A stretch of 64,000 nucleotides of DNA. Origin: Roseiarcus sp963709185 (GTDB taxonomy: Bacteria; Pseudomonadota; Alphaproteobacteria; Rhizobiales; Beijerinckiaceae). The stretch is taken from positions 124,001 through 188,000 of the forward strand of contig CAVPVQ010000022.1 in assembly GCA_963709185.1 (NCBI GenBank). Reading direction: 5' to 3'. The notes under the pieces are model-generated. The model was not told the DNA's origin and searched no databases. It saw only the letters and a program-made list of their open reading frames with translations. A program made the position numbers and the translations under genes. Below, in pieces: positions 8,668 to 20,591 of the stretch (positions within the stretch are counted from its first letter, which is position 1; every line of letters begins with the position of its first letter).

Positions 8668-9561
8668 ATGAGCGACGCTTCGACTTTCTCGATCTCTGAC
8701 GTCAAACCAATTCCTGACAATTCCATGGATTCGATGAAGAGAACGGACGCCGACTATTTCCTCGGCCACGACGACGAGGAGATCGCGCGCCTGCAGCTTC
8801 AGGCGGGCGTCATCGAGGGGGTGACGCGCCGCCTGATCGGCGATTGCTCGATTGAGCCGGGGATGCGCGTGCTGGAAATCGGCTGCGGCGTCGGCGACGT
8901 GTCGATGCTGCTGGCGGACGCGGTCGGCGAATCCGGCGTCGTCGTCGCGGTGGATCGCGAACCGCGCGCGATCGACACCGCGAGAGGCCGCGCGGCGAAG
9001 GCCGGCTACAAGCAGATCGAATTCGTCCTGTCGTCGGCCGAACATCTGCCGGAACGCGCGCCGTTCGACGCCGCGTTCGGTCGCTATGTGCTCGTTCATC
9101 AGCCCGATCCCGCGCTCATGGTGCGCCGGGCGGCGGCGGCGGTGAGGCCCGGCGGCGTCGTCGCATTCCATGAGCCGGCGCTTCACGTCATTTCCCGCGC
9201 GCTGCCGAGGATCAGGCTGTTCGATGCGGTGGCCGAGTGCATCGTGACGGCCTCGCGCGCCCTGCTTCCCAATTATGACATCGGCGGTCAACTGGTCGCC
9301 TGTTTCGAGGCGGCCGGCCTGCCGAAGCCCCATCTGATCTGGGAGGCGATCGCCGGAGGACCGGCTTCTGCGCTGACGGATTGGGCGGCGATGACCTATC
9401 GCGCCTACCTGCCGCACGGCCTGGGGCATCCGGAGATCGGCGATCCGGAAACGCTCGCCGACCGGCTGGTCGCGGCGGCGCAGGCGGCGGGTTCGCAAAT
9501 CGTCTCGATGCCGCAGGCCTGCGCCTGGGCCACCCGCCCGCTCATTCACCGCGAAAGCTGA
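8668..9561 (+). CDS. Class I SAM-dependent methyltransferase
   Basis: The 297-aa protein has a class I methyltransferase fold: motif I VLEIGCGVGDVSMLLADAV (about residues 69-87), the acidic strand end VVVAVDREPRAI, then EFVLSSAEHLPERAPFDAAFGRYVLVHQPDP and VRPGGVVAFHEPA. The substrate cannot be named from sequence. The general type is close to UbiE/Methyltransf_11 proteins acting on small molecules. The ATG at 8668 was chosen because homology and a downstream acidic N-terminus begin there; an upstream in-frame start at 8575 would add an unlikely extension. It stands alone, convergent with the alpha/beta hydrolase. Confidence 0.85.
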   Translation: MSDASTFSISDVKPIPDNSMDSMKRTDADYFLGHDDEEIARLQLQAGVIEGVTRRLIGDCSIEPGMRVLEIGCGVGDVSMLLADAVGESGVVVAVDREPRAIDTARGRAAKAGYKQIEFVLSSAEHLPERAPFDAAFGRYVLVHQPDPALMVRRAAAAVRPGGVVAFHEPALHVISRALPRIRLFDAVAECIVTASRALLPNYDIGGQLVACFEAAGLPKPHLIWEAIAGGPASALTDWAAMTYRAYLPHGLGHPEIGDPETLADRLVAAAQAAGSQIVSMPQACAWATRPLIHRES

Positions 9562-9603
9562 GGCTTTCTTCACGCCGCCAGTTCGGGCGGCGAGATCGGT
9601 CGA

Positions 9604-10419
9604 TCAGCGGGTGTCGGCGACAAACGCTTCGAGGAGAGCGTCGAACGCCGGCGCCTGCTCCCATTGCGGCGCATGACCCGCGTCGGGGATGATCTGCACG
9701 GCGCCGCGCCACAACGTCGGCGTCTTCAGGCTGTTGAAATAGGCCCCGTTGACCAGTTGTTCCTTCGCGCCGTGGACGATCGCCAGCGGGCGCTTCAGAT
9801 CGGCGACCACGGCGACCTCGTCGCGATAGCCATTCGGCGCGATGCTGGCGCCAAGATGGGCCCTGGCGCGCCCGTCGGTGCGCATCACGTCGTCGAGGAA
9901 GGCCGGGGCGACGTCGGCATAGCCGGGCCTGAAGAACGACGCCACGAACGCCTCCGCCTGCTCCTTGCTGACCTCGGCCGAAAAGCCGACGCCGAAGGCC
10001 GGGTTGGGCAGGAACGCCTCGGCCATGGCCGGCGGAAAGGCCAGCGGCGGCGTGCCGAAAATCATGAAACCCGCGGCTTTGGGCAGATCCGGCGCCGCCT
10101 CCAGCAGCACGTGCCCGCCAAGGCTCCAGCCGACGAACACCGCCTCCTCCAATCCGACCGCCTTGACCAGCGCGGCGACGGCGCGCGCATAGCCGGGCAA
10201 CGAATAGGCGGCGGGATCCGCGGCGTTCTGCGATTCGCCGTGGCCGGGCAGGTCGATCGCGACCAGCCGCAACCGTTCGCCGATCGGGCCGTCGAGTTGG
10301 CGCGCAAAAGACCGGGCCGAGCCCGAGTTGCCGTGCAGAAGGACCACCGTCGGCCCGGCGCCGCTCGACACGCGGTAGGCCATCGTTCCAAGCTCGTTTT
10401 CAAGAAACGTTGCTTTCAC
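9604..10419 (-). CDS. Alpha/beta-fold hydrolase
   Basis: The 271-aa protein is a single-domain alpha/beta hydrolase. Visible motifs are the oxyanion-region HGNSG in VVLLHGNSGSA, DLPGHGES, the nucleophile elbow GWSLGG (Ser), the acid region PLAIVHGAKEQLV, and the catalytic His in IIPDAGHAPQWE. Substrate is unknown; such proteins include esterases and C-C bond hydrolases. The GTG start at 10419 overlaps the stop of a 67-codon frame just upstream (GTGA), and an AGGAG sequence precedes it. It is convergent with the methyltransferase gene. Confidence 0.88.
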   Translation of the reverse strand: MKATFLENELGTMAYRVSSGAGPTVVLLHGNSGSARSFARQLDGPIGERLRLVAIDLPGHGESQNAADPAAYSLPGYARAVAALVKAVGLEEAVFVGWSLGGHVLLEAAPDLPKAAGFMIFGTPPLAFPPAMAEAFLPNPAFGVGFSAEVSKEQAEAFVASFFRPGYADVAPAFLDDVMRTDGRARAHLGASIAPNGYRDEVAVVADLKRPLAIVHGAKEQLVNGAYFNSLKTPTLWRGAVQIIPDAGHAPQWEQAPAFDALLEAFVADTR

Positions 10420-10619
10420 GAATGTCTCCTCTTGAACTTGCCAGCGTCGACCAGCAACCTGAAATGTTGATCGGATATGCAGATGAATTTACCGCCGTGG
10501 ACCAGGACGTCGTCTTCAACAGCAACCTGTTCAGCCGAACGCCCGATCAACAACGTTTGACAGGCCGTGTCTTGCGCCGGGACGGAATCGATGCTTTGAT
10601 GCTTCGAGCTTTCATACAA
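10416..10619 (-). CDS. Small hypothetical protein, 67 aa, coupled to the hydrolase
   Basis: A 67-codon frame begins with ATG at 10619 and ends in a GTGA overlap with the alpha/beta hydrolase start. The overlap and the AT-rich, promoter-like DNA directly upstream are the only support. The product (MYESSKHQSIDSVPAQDTAC... ending RLLVDAGKFKRRHS) matches no family I recognise and has no signal or membrane segment. It could be a short leader frame or a remnant. Confidence 0.3.
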   Translation of the reverse strand: MYESSKHQSIDSVPAQDTACQTLLIGRSAEQVAVEDDVLVHGGKFICISDQHFRLLVDAGKFKRRHS

Positions 10620-10640
10620 TGATACGAGTTAATATCGACT

Positions 10641-10690
10641 TAAGCATCAAGCTATTTGTGTAATATACTTATGGTATAGGATTATGCTTA
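10641..10690. promoter_or_regulatory. AT-rich regulatory region with inverted repeat
   Basis: In a GC-rich setting, 10620-10690 is strikingly AT-rich. TAAGCAT (10641-10647) and ATGCTTA (10684-10690) form a perfect 7-base inverted repeat separated by 36 bases, and several TATA-like hexamers lie between. The region is upstream of the minus-strand small frame and hydrolase, so a promoter/operator is likely. The regulator is unknown. Confidence 0.4.
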
Positions 10691-10867
10691 GGGAATTGTG
10701 AACATCGCGCCGGCGCCGCCGCCGGCCCGAAGGATTTAGGTCCCGACGTTTGGTTTTTGGGCGCGAAGGGCGGCCTCGCTTCGCTCGATCCCGTCACCCC
10801 GCCGGCTCTGCAAGGGGAGAAGGCCGCCAATCCCGCGGGCGCCGTCCTCGCAACCGAGGCGCAAGCG

Positions 10868-12055
10868 TCACGCCCCCGGATAATCCTCGATCCGCCCGAG
10901 CGCCGGCCCGCGCCCGGCGCGCAGGCGCTCGCCGACCCGCTCGACCGCGCGCATCGCGCGCAGGAAATTGCGTGAGGCGATCCTCGCCAGGTCGCCTTCG
11001 GAAAAGCCGCGGCGGATCAGTTCGGCGAACAGGTGGGGAAAGCGGCCGACATGCTCGAGGCCGAGCGGCTGGGCGCCGCCGAAGAAATCCGAGCCGATCC
11101 CGACGTGATCGACGCCGGCGGTCTCCACGAGATAGACGATATGGTCGGCCAGTTCCTCCAGCGTCGCGCGCGGCGCCGGCCCATGCCGCGTCTCCTGCTC
11201 GGCGAGCGCCGCCTTGGGATCGGCGACCAGCGGCGCCTTGCCATAGCGGTCGCGCGAGCGGGCGAGCCAGTCGCGCAGCTTTTGCGAAATGAAGCCGGGC
11301 ACGAAGGTCGCCATCACCAGCCCGCCATTGTCCTTGAGGCGGCGCAGCACGTCGTCCGGCGCGTTGCGCGGATGATCGCACAGCGCGAAAGCGTTGGAAT
11401 GCGACAGCACGATCGGCGCCTCGGTCACGTCGAAGACTCGCCGCATCGCGTCATGCGAAACATGCGCGCAATCGACGATCATGCCGAGCCGGTTGAGCTC
11501 GCCGACCACCGCGCGGCCGAAGGCGTTGAGGCCGCCGGCGCGCGGCGCGTCGGTCGCCGAATCGATCCAGTCGAGGCTCTCGTTGTGGCACAGCGTCATC
11601 AGCCTGGCGCCCGCCGCCCGCCAGACGCGCAACGGCCCGAGCGCGTTCTCCAGGCCGACCCCGCCCTCGACCGCGATGAACGAGGCGATCCTGCCGGCGC
11701 GGCGCGCCCTGGCGACGTCGCTCGCTCGGCGCGCCGGCAGGAACGTTTCGGGATAGGCCTCCTCGATGCGGCGGATCAGGTCGATCTGTTCGAGCGCGGT
11801 GCGCGCCGGATGCGGCGCGCCGGTCGGCTGGAACGCCGCCCAGAACTGCGCGCCGACCAGGCCTTCGCGCAGCCGCGGAATGTCGGTGTCGCCCTTTTGA
11901 TGCTGACGCGCCAGATCATAGGCGACGACGTCGCCGCGCGCCTCCGCGTCGATACGGATCACCCAGGGAAGATCGTTGTGGCCGTCGAGAAGGGGAACCC
12001 GTTGGAGGAGCGCGCGGGCCTGCGCCAAAGCGGTGTCTTGTCGCATCCCCGTCAT
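10868..12055 (-). CDS. Membrane dipeptidase, peptidase family M19
   Basis: The 395-aa protein is an M19 renal-dipeptidase-like zinc enzyme that hydrolyses dipeptides, often with D-residues at the C-terminal position. The binuclear zinc ligands are visible: HxD in LLDGHNDLPW, the bridging Glu in FIAVEGGVGL, His in VDCAHVSHDAM, His in VLSHSNAFAL, and the Asp of HVGIGSDFFGG. No convincing signal peptide or anchor is seen, so it may be cytoplasmic in spite of the family name. Two ATGs (12055 and 12046) could serve as start. It is divergent from ugd. Confidence 0.9.
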   Translation of the reverse strand: MTGMRQDTALAQARALLQRVPLLDGHNDLPWVIRIDAEARGDVVAYDLARQHQKGDTDIPRLREGLVGAQFWAAFQPTGAPHPARTALEQIDLIRRIEEAYPETFLPARRASDVARARRAGRIASFIAVEGGVGLENALGPLRVWRAAGARLMTLCHNESLDWIDSATDAPRAGGLNAFGRAVVGELNRLGMIVDCAHVSHDAMRRVFDVTEAPIVLSHSNAFALCDHPRNAPDDVLRRLKDNGGLVMATFVPGFISQKLRDWLARSRDRYGKAPLVADPKAALAEQETRHGPAPRATLEELADHIVYLVETAGVDHVGIGSDFFGGAQPLGLEHVGRFPHLFAELIRRGFSEGDLARIASRNFLRAMRAVERVGERLRAGRGPALGRIEDYPGA

Positions 12056-12242
12056 AACTCCCGATCAATCTGGCCAGCCCGACACAATCGTCATTCCGCG
12101 GCCGGCGCAAAGGGCCGTCCTTGGCGCGGTCATCCCTCGTGCTCCGATCGCTTGTCGCCTGTCAATATTCGGCCGGGGCGTTGCCGGACCCGGCGAAGCG
12201 CCATAGAAGGCGACAGATGGTGTTGAACCCCAAGGGCGATCG

Positions 12243-13572
12243 ATGCGCATTGTGATGATTGGCGCCGGCTACGTCGGGCTGGTGAGCGCGGCGTGTCTTT
12301 CCGACTTCGGCCACAATGTCGTGTGCATCGACACCGACGCGGCGAAGATCGCGGCGCTGCGGCGCGCGGAGATTCCGATCTTCGAGCCCGGGCTTGGCGA
12401 GATCGTCGCCGGCAATCTGAGCGCCGGCCGTCTTTCGTTCACCACCGACCTCAAGGAGGGCGCGCGCGGCGCGCAGGCGATCTTCATCGCGGTGGGGACC
12501 CCGACGCTGCCGGGCGACGACCACGCCGACCTCAGCGACGTCTATGAGGCGGCGCGCCGGATCGGCGCGGTGCTCGACGGCTACGCGGTGATCGTGACGA
12601 AATCGACGGTGCCGGTCGGCACCGGCGACGAGATCGAGCGGATCATCGCCGACGCTTCGCCATCGGCGCGATTCTCGATCGTCTCCAATCCCGAATTTCT
12701 GCGCGAAGGCTCGGCGATCAAGGATTTCAAGCTGCCTGACCGTATCGTCGTCGGCGTGGAGGACGAGCGGGCGCGGCACGTGATGAGCGAGATCTATCGG
12801 CCGTTCTATCTCAATCAGGGCCCGGTGATGTTCACCGGCCGGCGCACCGCCGAACTCATCAAATATTCGGCCAACGCCTATCTCGCGATGAAGGTGACGT
12901 TCATCAACGAGATCAGCAATCTCTGCGAGCAGGTCGGCGCCGACGTCCAGGACGTGGCCCGCGGCATCGGCCTCGACAACCGGATCGGCCGCAAGTTCCT
13001 CAACGCCGGGCCGGGTTTCGGCGGCTCGTGCTTTCCCAAGGACATGCTGGCGCTGGCGACGACGGCGCGCGACGCCCGACGCGCCGTTGCGCATCATCGA
13101 GACGGTGATGGATGTCAACGAAAAGCGCCAGGCCGCGATGGCCGACAAGATCATCCGCGCCTGCGGCGGCGCGGTCGCCGGCAAGACGATCGCCGTTCTC
13201 GGGCTGACCTTCAAGCCGAACACCGACGATATGCGCAGCGCGCCAAGCCTGGTCATCGTGCCGGCCTTGCAGGCGGCCGGCGCGAAGGTGGTGGCCTTCG
13301 ATCCGAAGGGCGGCAAATCGGCGCGCGAACTGCTGCCGGGCGTCGCCTTCGCGCAAGGCCCCTATGATTGCGTCGCAGGGGCGCACGCCCTGGTCATCAT
13401 CACCGAATGGGAGGCGTTTCGCGCGCTCGATCTGGCGCGCGTCAAGGCTTCGATGCGCGAGCCGATCGTCGTCGACCTGCGCAACATCTATCGCCCCGAG
13501 GAGATGGCGGCGCTCGGCTTCGTCTACGAGAGCGTCGGACGAGGCGCGGGCAAAAACCCGCCGGCCGCCTGA
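12243..13572 (+). pseudogene. ugd: UDP-glucose 6-dehydrogenase, frame interrupted once
   Basis: Ugd oxidises UDP-glucose to UDP-glucuronate, a precursor for exopolysaccharide and lipid sugars. The first frame carries the NAD site MRIVMIGAGYVGLVSAACL, the substrate segment FLREGSAIKDF, and the catalytic cysteine in GPGFGGSCFPKDMLAL. Near 13078 the frame breaks. One base too many in GACGCCCGACGCG separates it from the remainder, which continues as APLRIIETVMDVNEKR and then GLTFKPNTDDMRSAPS to a stop at 13572. Deleting one C restores a normal protein of about 442 aa. I therefore read it as a single-base insertion, probably a sequence error, not decay. Confidence 0.88.
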
Positions 13573-13588
13573 ACGCCCCACGCGCGCC

Positions 13589-14596
13589 TCACTCGCCGGC
13601 GGGCGCCTCATCGGGATGGGCGGGCTGCTCCGGCGCGTCGCCGCCGCGATTGTCCTGCGGGCTGTCAAAACCAAAACTCGGGTGCGGCCGACGCCGGCGC
13701 CCGCGCGCCGGAAAGCGCGGCGCTCCCTCGACGCTCTCGACCGGCGGCGCGGCGGCGCGCGCACCCTCCGCCTCGGCCGGCTGGCCGGGCTCGGGGTAGT
13801 TGGCGCGGTTCGAGAATTGCGCTTCCTCGCCGTCCTGTCCCGCGTTGGCGCGCGCCGGCGCGGTGATGAACGACGGCAGCGCGGCGGCCGGCCCCGCGTC
13901 GGCCGGATTGTTGGCGGCGTCCCGCGGCGCATTGGGCTCGCGATAGGGGCGGAACTCGCGCGGCCGATTGTCGCGCGGGAAGCGGTTGTCCCGCGAATCG
14001 CGGTTGTCGCGCGACGAGTCCTGGCGCTCCTGATAGGGCCGGTTGTCGCGCGGTCCGCGATCCGGCGGCCGGTTGTTGTTGTGCGACCGGTCGGGGCGAC
14101 CCTGATAGCCGCGGTCGCTCGGCTGGCGGTCACCCTCGTAGGGCGCGCGATCCTGGAAAGGCTGCGACTGGGGCTGCGCCTGGACCACCGGCGCGGTGAA
14201 GCCCGGCTGCGCCTGATACGGCTGCGGGACGCGCTCGGCGGGCGAAGCGAAGCGGTCGGACAATCCCCCGCTGTCGTCTTCGTCGTCCATATCGTCTGCG
14301 TCGTTCTCGCCCGGCGGCCGCGAGGCGCCGTTCTGCTGCTGGAGCTGGGCCGCCTGCGCCGAGGCGATCAGGCGAAAATAATGTTCGGCGTGCTGGAGAT
14401 AGTTCTCCGCCGCGACGGGGTCGCCGTTGGTGTGCGCGTCCCGCGCCAGTTGCAGATATTTTTCCGCGACGTGGTGGGCGTTGCCCCGGATTTTCACGTC
14501 CGGCCCGTTCGACTCGTAGGATCGCGTCAGGGGATTCGGGCCGCGACGATTATTGCTGGGGCGACCGCGCATGCGCTTGTTCTGACCAGGTCTCAT
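13589..14596 (-). CDS. DUF4167 domain protein
   Basis: The 335-aa protein starts MRPGQNKRMRGR and contains the conserved N-terminal DUF4167 helical domain (NPLTRSYESNGPDVKIRG, then NAHHVAEKYLQLARDAHTNGD and AAENYLQHAEHYFR), within about the first 85 residues. The remainder is a long, low-complexity, charged tail rich in Asp, Arg, Asn, Pro and Gln with repeated DNR motifs, probably disordered and nucleic-acid- or ribosome-associated. The family is typical of Alphaproteobacteria and commonly lies downstream of prmC, as here. The function is not established. The ATG at 14596 is used; a TTG lies two codons upstream. Confidence 0.87.
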   Translation of the reverse strand: MRPGQNKRMRGRPSNNRRGPNPLTRSYESNGPDVKIRGNAHHVAEKYLQLARDAHTNGDPVAAENYLQHAEHYFRLIASAQAAQLQQQNGASRPPGENDADDMDDEDDSGGLSDRFASPAERVPQPYQAQPGFTAPVVQAQPQSQPFQDRAPYEGDRQPSDRGYQGRPDRSHNNNRPPDRGPRDNRPYQERQDSSRDNRDSRDNRFPRDNRPREFRPYREPNAPRDAANNPADAGPAAALPSFITAPARANAGQDGEEAQFSNRANYPEPGQPAEAEGARAAAPPVESVEGAPRFPARGRRRRPHPSFGFDSPQDNRGGDAPEQPAHPDEAPAGE

Positions 14597-14978
14597 TGAC
14601 AATCCTTAACTCCCGAAGGCTCGGAATTTTCAAAGCTGTTGAACTCTCAGAGGTCCGTGCTCTGTTCAGATAATCGGCGCATCCCGCGCGCTCGCGGCGG
14701 CGCTCCGACGAGCGCCAGAACAAGGAGGGAGCGCTCGCCAGCGGTCCGATCCCGACGATCCGTTCGCGTCCAAAGACACGCGATCACGAGCTGACTTTCG
14801 GCCGCGACCAACGACGCCTGCGCCAAATGGACGCCTCAAGGTCGAGTAATAGTCTCGCGGCTAAAGCCTCTCCGCTTGTCGTCATTCTGAAACGGTTGAT
14901 GATGCGGCCAACCCGGAGCCAGACTCCGTAGGCGGCTGCGCAACTCTCGCCCGGGCAACGACGCGGAGACGATTCTGT
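14597..14978. other. Intergenic region between prmC and the DUF4167 gene (382 bases)
   Basis: No credible frame or RNA gene is visible. The interval probably holds the promoter of the minus-strand DUF4167 gene. It is too long for simple read-through coupling with prmC, so the two genes may be transcribed separately. Confidence 0.5.
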
Positions 14979-15913
14979 CTATAAACTAGTCTTTTTTTCG
15001 CTCCCCGCCAAGAGGCATTCTTCGGGCGGCGCGCTGCAGGTCGCAGCGCGACCGCTGACCACCCGCGCGACCCCCGAAAGATCGGCGTGGGTCGCCATTC
15101 CCGTCAGACCATTGGCGCGAAGGATCGCCATCGCGCCGTCGGCCTGTCCAGCGCCGACCTCCAGGAAGAAGCGCCCGTCCGGTCGAAGCAAGGCGCCAAG
15201 CTGGCGGCCGATCGCCCGATAGGCGTCGAACCCGTCGCGGCCGCCGTCGAGAGCCAGCGCCGGGTCATGGTCCCTCACCTCGCGCTCAAGATCGCCGATT
15301 TCGCCGCTCGGAACATACGGCGGGTTCGAAACGACCACATCGAACGGCCCGCAAATCGCCCGCCCCCAGCAACCGACCACGACCGTTGCGCGCGCGTCGA
15401 GGCCGCAGGCGGCGAGGTTCGCCCGCGCCTGCGCCGCGGCGGGGGGCGACAGATCGACGGCGACGCCGCTCGCCGCGCTGAACTCGGTCAGCAGCGCGCA
15501 CAGAATGGCGCCCGAGCCGGCGCCGAGGTCAAGAATGCGTAAGCGCTCCGTGCGCTGGTGAGCGAGTTGGCGGACGACCGCTTCGACCAGGGTCTCGGTA
15601 TCCGGCCGAGGATCGAGCACGGCCGGCGATATCGCCAGCGGCAGGCCCCAGAACTCGCGGCGCGCCAGAATCCGCGACAACGGCTCGCGCGCCGCCCGCC
15701 GCGCGGCTAGCGGCGCCAGGCGGGCGAGCGCCGCCTCGCTCACCGCGCGTTCTGGCTCGCCGATCAGATCGGCGCGACTGAGGCCATCGGCGGCGCAAAG
15801 CAGCAGGCGCGCGTCCGCCGCGAAACCTTCCACCCCGGCGTCGGCCAGCATGGTCCGCAACGCTCGCAGCGCCGCGCCGCGCGTGATCCCGGCCTGCAGC
15901 GTCGGCGCGATGT

Positions 15914-15917
<4 letters not shown>
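14979..15917 (-). CDS. prmC: Peptide chain release factor N5-glutamine methyltransferase PrmC
   Basis: PrmC (HemK) methylates the glutamine of the GGQ motif in release factors RF1/RF2. The frame has the N-terminal helical domain (REPLSRILARREFWGLPLAI), SAM motif I RILDLGAGSGAILCALL, and the catalytic motif VVSNPPYVPSGEI. No ATG precedes the conserved N-terminus. The most likely start is the CTG at 15917, which overlaps the secA stop, giving about 312 aa; a TTG some 20 codons inside is another option. Homology excludes the longer upstream frame, which reads antisense-like sequence from secA. The usual partner prfA is not adjacent here. Confidence 0.87.
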
Positions 15918-18757
<2,840 letters not shown>

Positions 18758-19286
18758 ATTCGACCTTTCCGACCCCCGGCGCTTTCGGCGCCGCAATTTC
18801 TTGCCGTTCCGCCAGGACGCAACCGCCGCATCCTAGCGTCCCTCATATGAACCGGGGATGTCCATTCCCTCAACCGGGCGCCGCGCCGCCAATCCGGGCC
18901 GCCCAGGCGCCCCGGCGATTTGCCGGACCGCGCGTCCGTCTGCGTCCGGACGCTCCGAGCCCGAACCCGACCGATCCGTGAACGCGCGCGCCGACCGGAC
19001 AAGCCAAAACCCGCCTTCGCCGCGCAGGGACAGACGCTTTCCCAGCAGATAGGAGGCGGTTGACCCCTTGTCAATGCGAGGGCGGAGCGGACTCTCGCCC
19101 CGCTCCGAAGCGCCGCCGCCGGGCGCGCGGAGGGCGGCGGCCGGCCGCCGCGTTGATCAAGAAAGCGTTAATCGCGACAACAAACTTGAATCCGTCGCGC
19201 GACGGTCCTACTTTCGACAGATCAGGGTGTCCGGCGTTCCCGCGTGCTTCTCGAGCCCTTGGATCGCCGTCAAAAGGGGCCGATTC
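18758..19286. other. Divergent promoter region between secA and cfa (529 bases)
   Basis: The stretch separates two divergently read genes. I see no coding frame with family features on either strand. It should hold the promoters of secA (minus) and cfa (plus). The parvulin-like gene often found near alphaproteobacterial secA is absent here. Confidence 0.5.
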
Positions 19287-20544
19287 ATGGGAACGCTGTT
19301 CAGGACCTTTCTGTCCACCCTTATCCGCCACGGGCATCTCGAAGTCCAAACCGCCGACGGGATCACCCAGGTGTTCGGCGATCGGACCGGCCCAAAACTC
19401 GGGGTTCGGCTCGCCGACCGGGCGGCCGAGCGGGCGTTGACCTTCGATCCTACCCTCGCGATGGGCGAGCTTTACATGGACGGCCGGCTGATCGTCACCA
19501 AGGGCGATCTCTACGACGTTCTGGCGCTGGGCGAGCAAAACATCCTCGCGTTCGGCGGCCCCCGGTGGCTCAAGCTGCTGGAGGACGCCCGCATCGCGAC
19601 GCGGCGATTCCGCCAGCGCAACGACCGCCTCCATGCAAAGCAGAACATCGCCCATCACTACGACCTCAATGTCCGGCTCTACGACCTGTTCCTCGATGCG
19701 GACCGGCAATATTCCTGCGCCTATTTCGAGCATCCCGGGGCGACGCTCGAGGAGGCGCAACTGGCCAAGAAGCGGCATATCGCCGCCAAGCTGCTGGTCG
19801 AGGACAGTCACAGCGTTCTCGACATCGGCTGCGGCTTTGGCGGCATGGGGCTGTATCTGGCGGGAGCCGCCGGCGCCCGCGCGACCGGCGTCACCCTGTC
19901 GCGCGAGCAGCACGGCGTGGCGGTCAAGCGGGCGATCGACGGCGGGCTCGCCGATCGCGCCAGCTTCCACCTGCAGGACTATCGCGACGTCACCGAACGC
20001 TTCGACCGGATCGTTTCGGTCGGCATGTTCGAACATGTCGGCGTCGGCGGCTATCGACGAGTTCTTCCAGCACGTCCGGCGTCTGCTGAAGGACGACGGC
20101 GTGATGCTGCTGCACGCGATCGGGCGCAGCGGCAAGCCCAACGCGACCAACCCGTGGATCGCCAAGTATATCTTTCCCGGCGGCTACATCCCCAGCCTTT
20201 CCGAAGTGTTCGCGTCGATCGAGCGCGCGGGGCTGTATGTGACCGACACCGAAATCCTGCGGCTTCACTACGCCGAGACGCTGAAGAATCTGGCGCCAGC
20301 GTTTCATGGCCAACCGCGAAGAGGCCAGGGCGCTGTACGACGAGCGTTTCTGCCGGATGTGGGAATTCTATCTCGCGGGATCGGAAGACCTCTTTCCGGG
20401 TCGACGGAAACATGGTGTTTCAGATCCAGCTCGCCAAGAATCAGAACGTCGTGCCGGCGACGCGCAACTATGTCGCCGCGCGCGAGGCGCGATTGCGCGA
20501 GCGCGAACAGCAGAAGCCGCGCGCTGCGGCTGGCGGGCGAGTGA
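19287..20544 (+). pseudogene. cfa: Cyclopropane-fatty-acyl-phospholipid synthase, several frameshifts
   Basis: Cfa transfers a methylene group from S-adenosylmethionine to unsaturated acyl chains of membrane phospholipids. The first 250 residues are intact: MGTLFRTFLSTLIRHGHL, HHYDLNVRLYDLFLDADRQYSCAYF, the SAM motif LDIGCGFGGMGLYLAG and GMFEHVGVGGY. Then three single-base insertions break the frame: near 20056 (before DEFFQHVRRLLKDDG), near 20290 (before WRQRFMANREEARALYDERF) and near 20397 (before RVDGNMVFQIQLAKNQ). Each is repaired by removing one C. A fourth shift near the end would give a stop at 20544. The coding content is complete, so this may be a functional gene with sequence errors. 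Confidence 0.85.
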
Positions 20545-20591
20545 ATCGCCGGCCCCGAACGGTCGGGGCACGGACGGTTGGCGAGGCGACG

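Noticed and set aside
13940..14120. Short repeated units that might be a CRISPR or tandem repeat
   Set aside because: They are the codons for Arg/Asn/Asp-rich repeats in the disordered tail of the DUF4167 protein; spacing and sequence are irregular.
15321..15340. GGTTCGAAA sequence resembling a tRNA T-loop
   Set aside because: It lies inside prmC and no acceptor stem or anticodon arm can be folded around it. No tRNA was found in the window.
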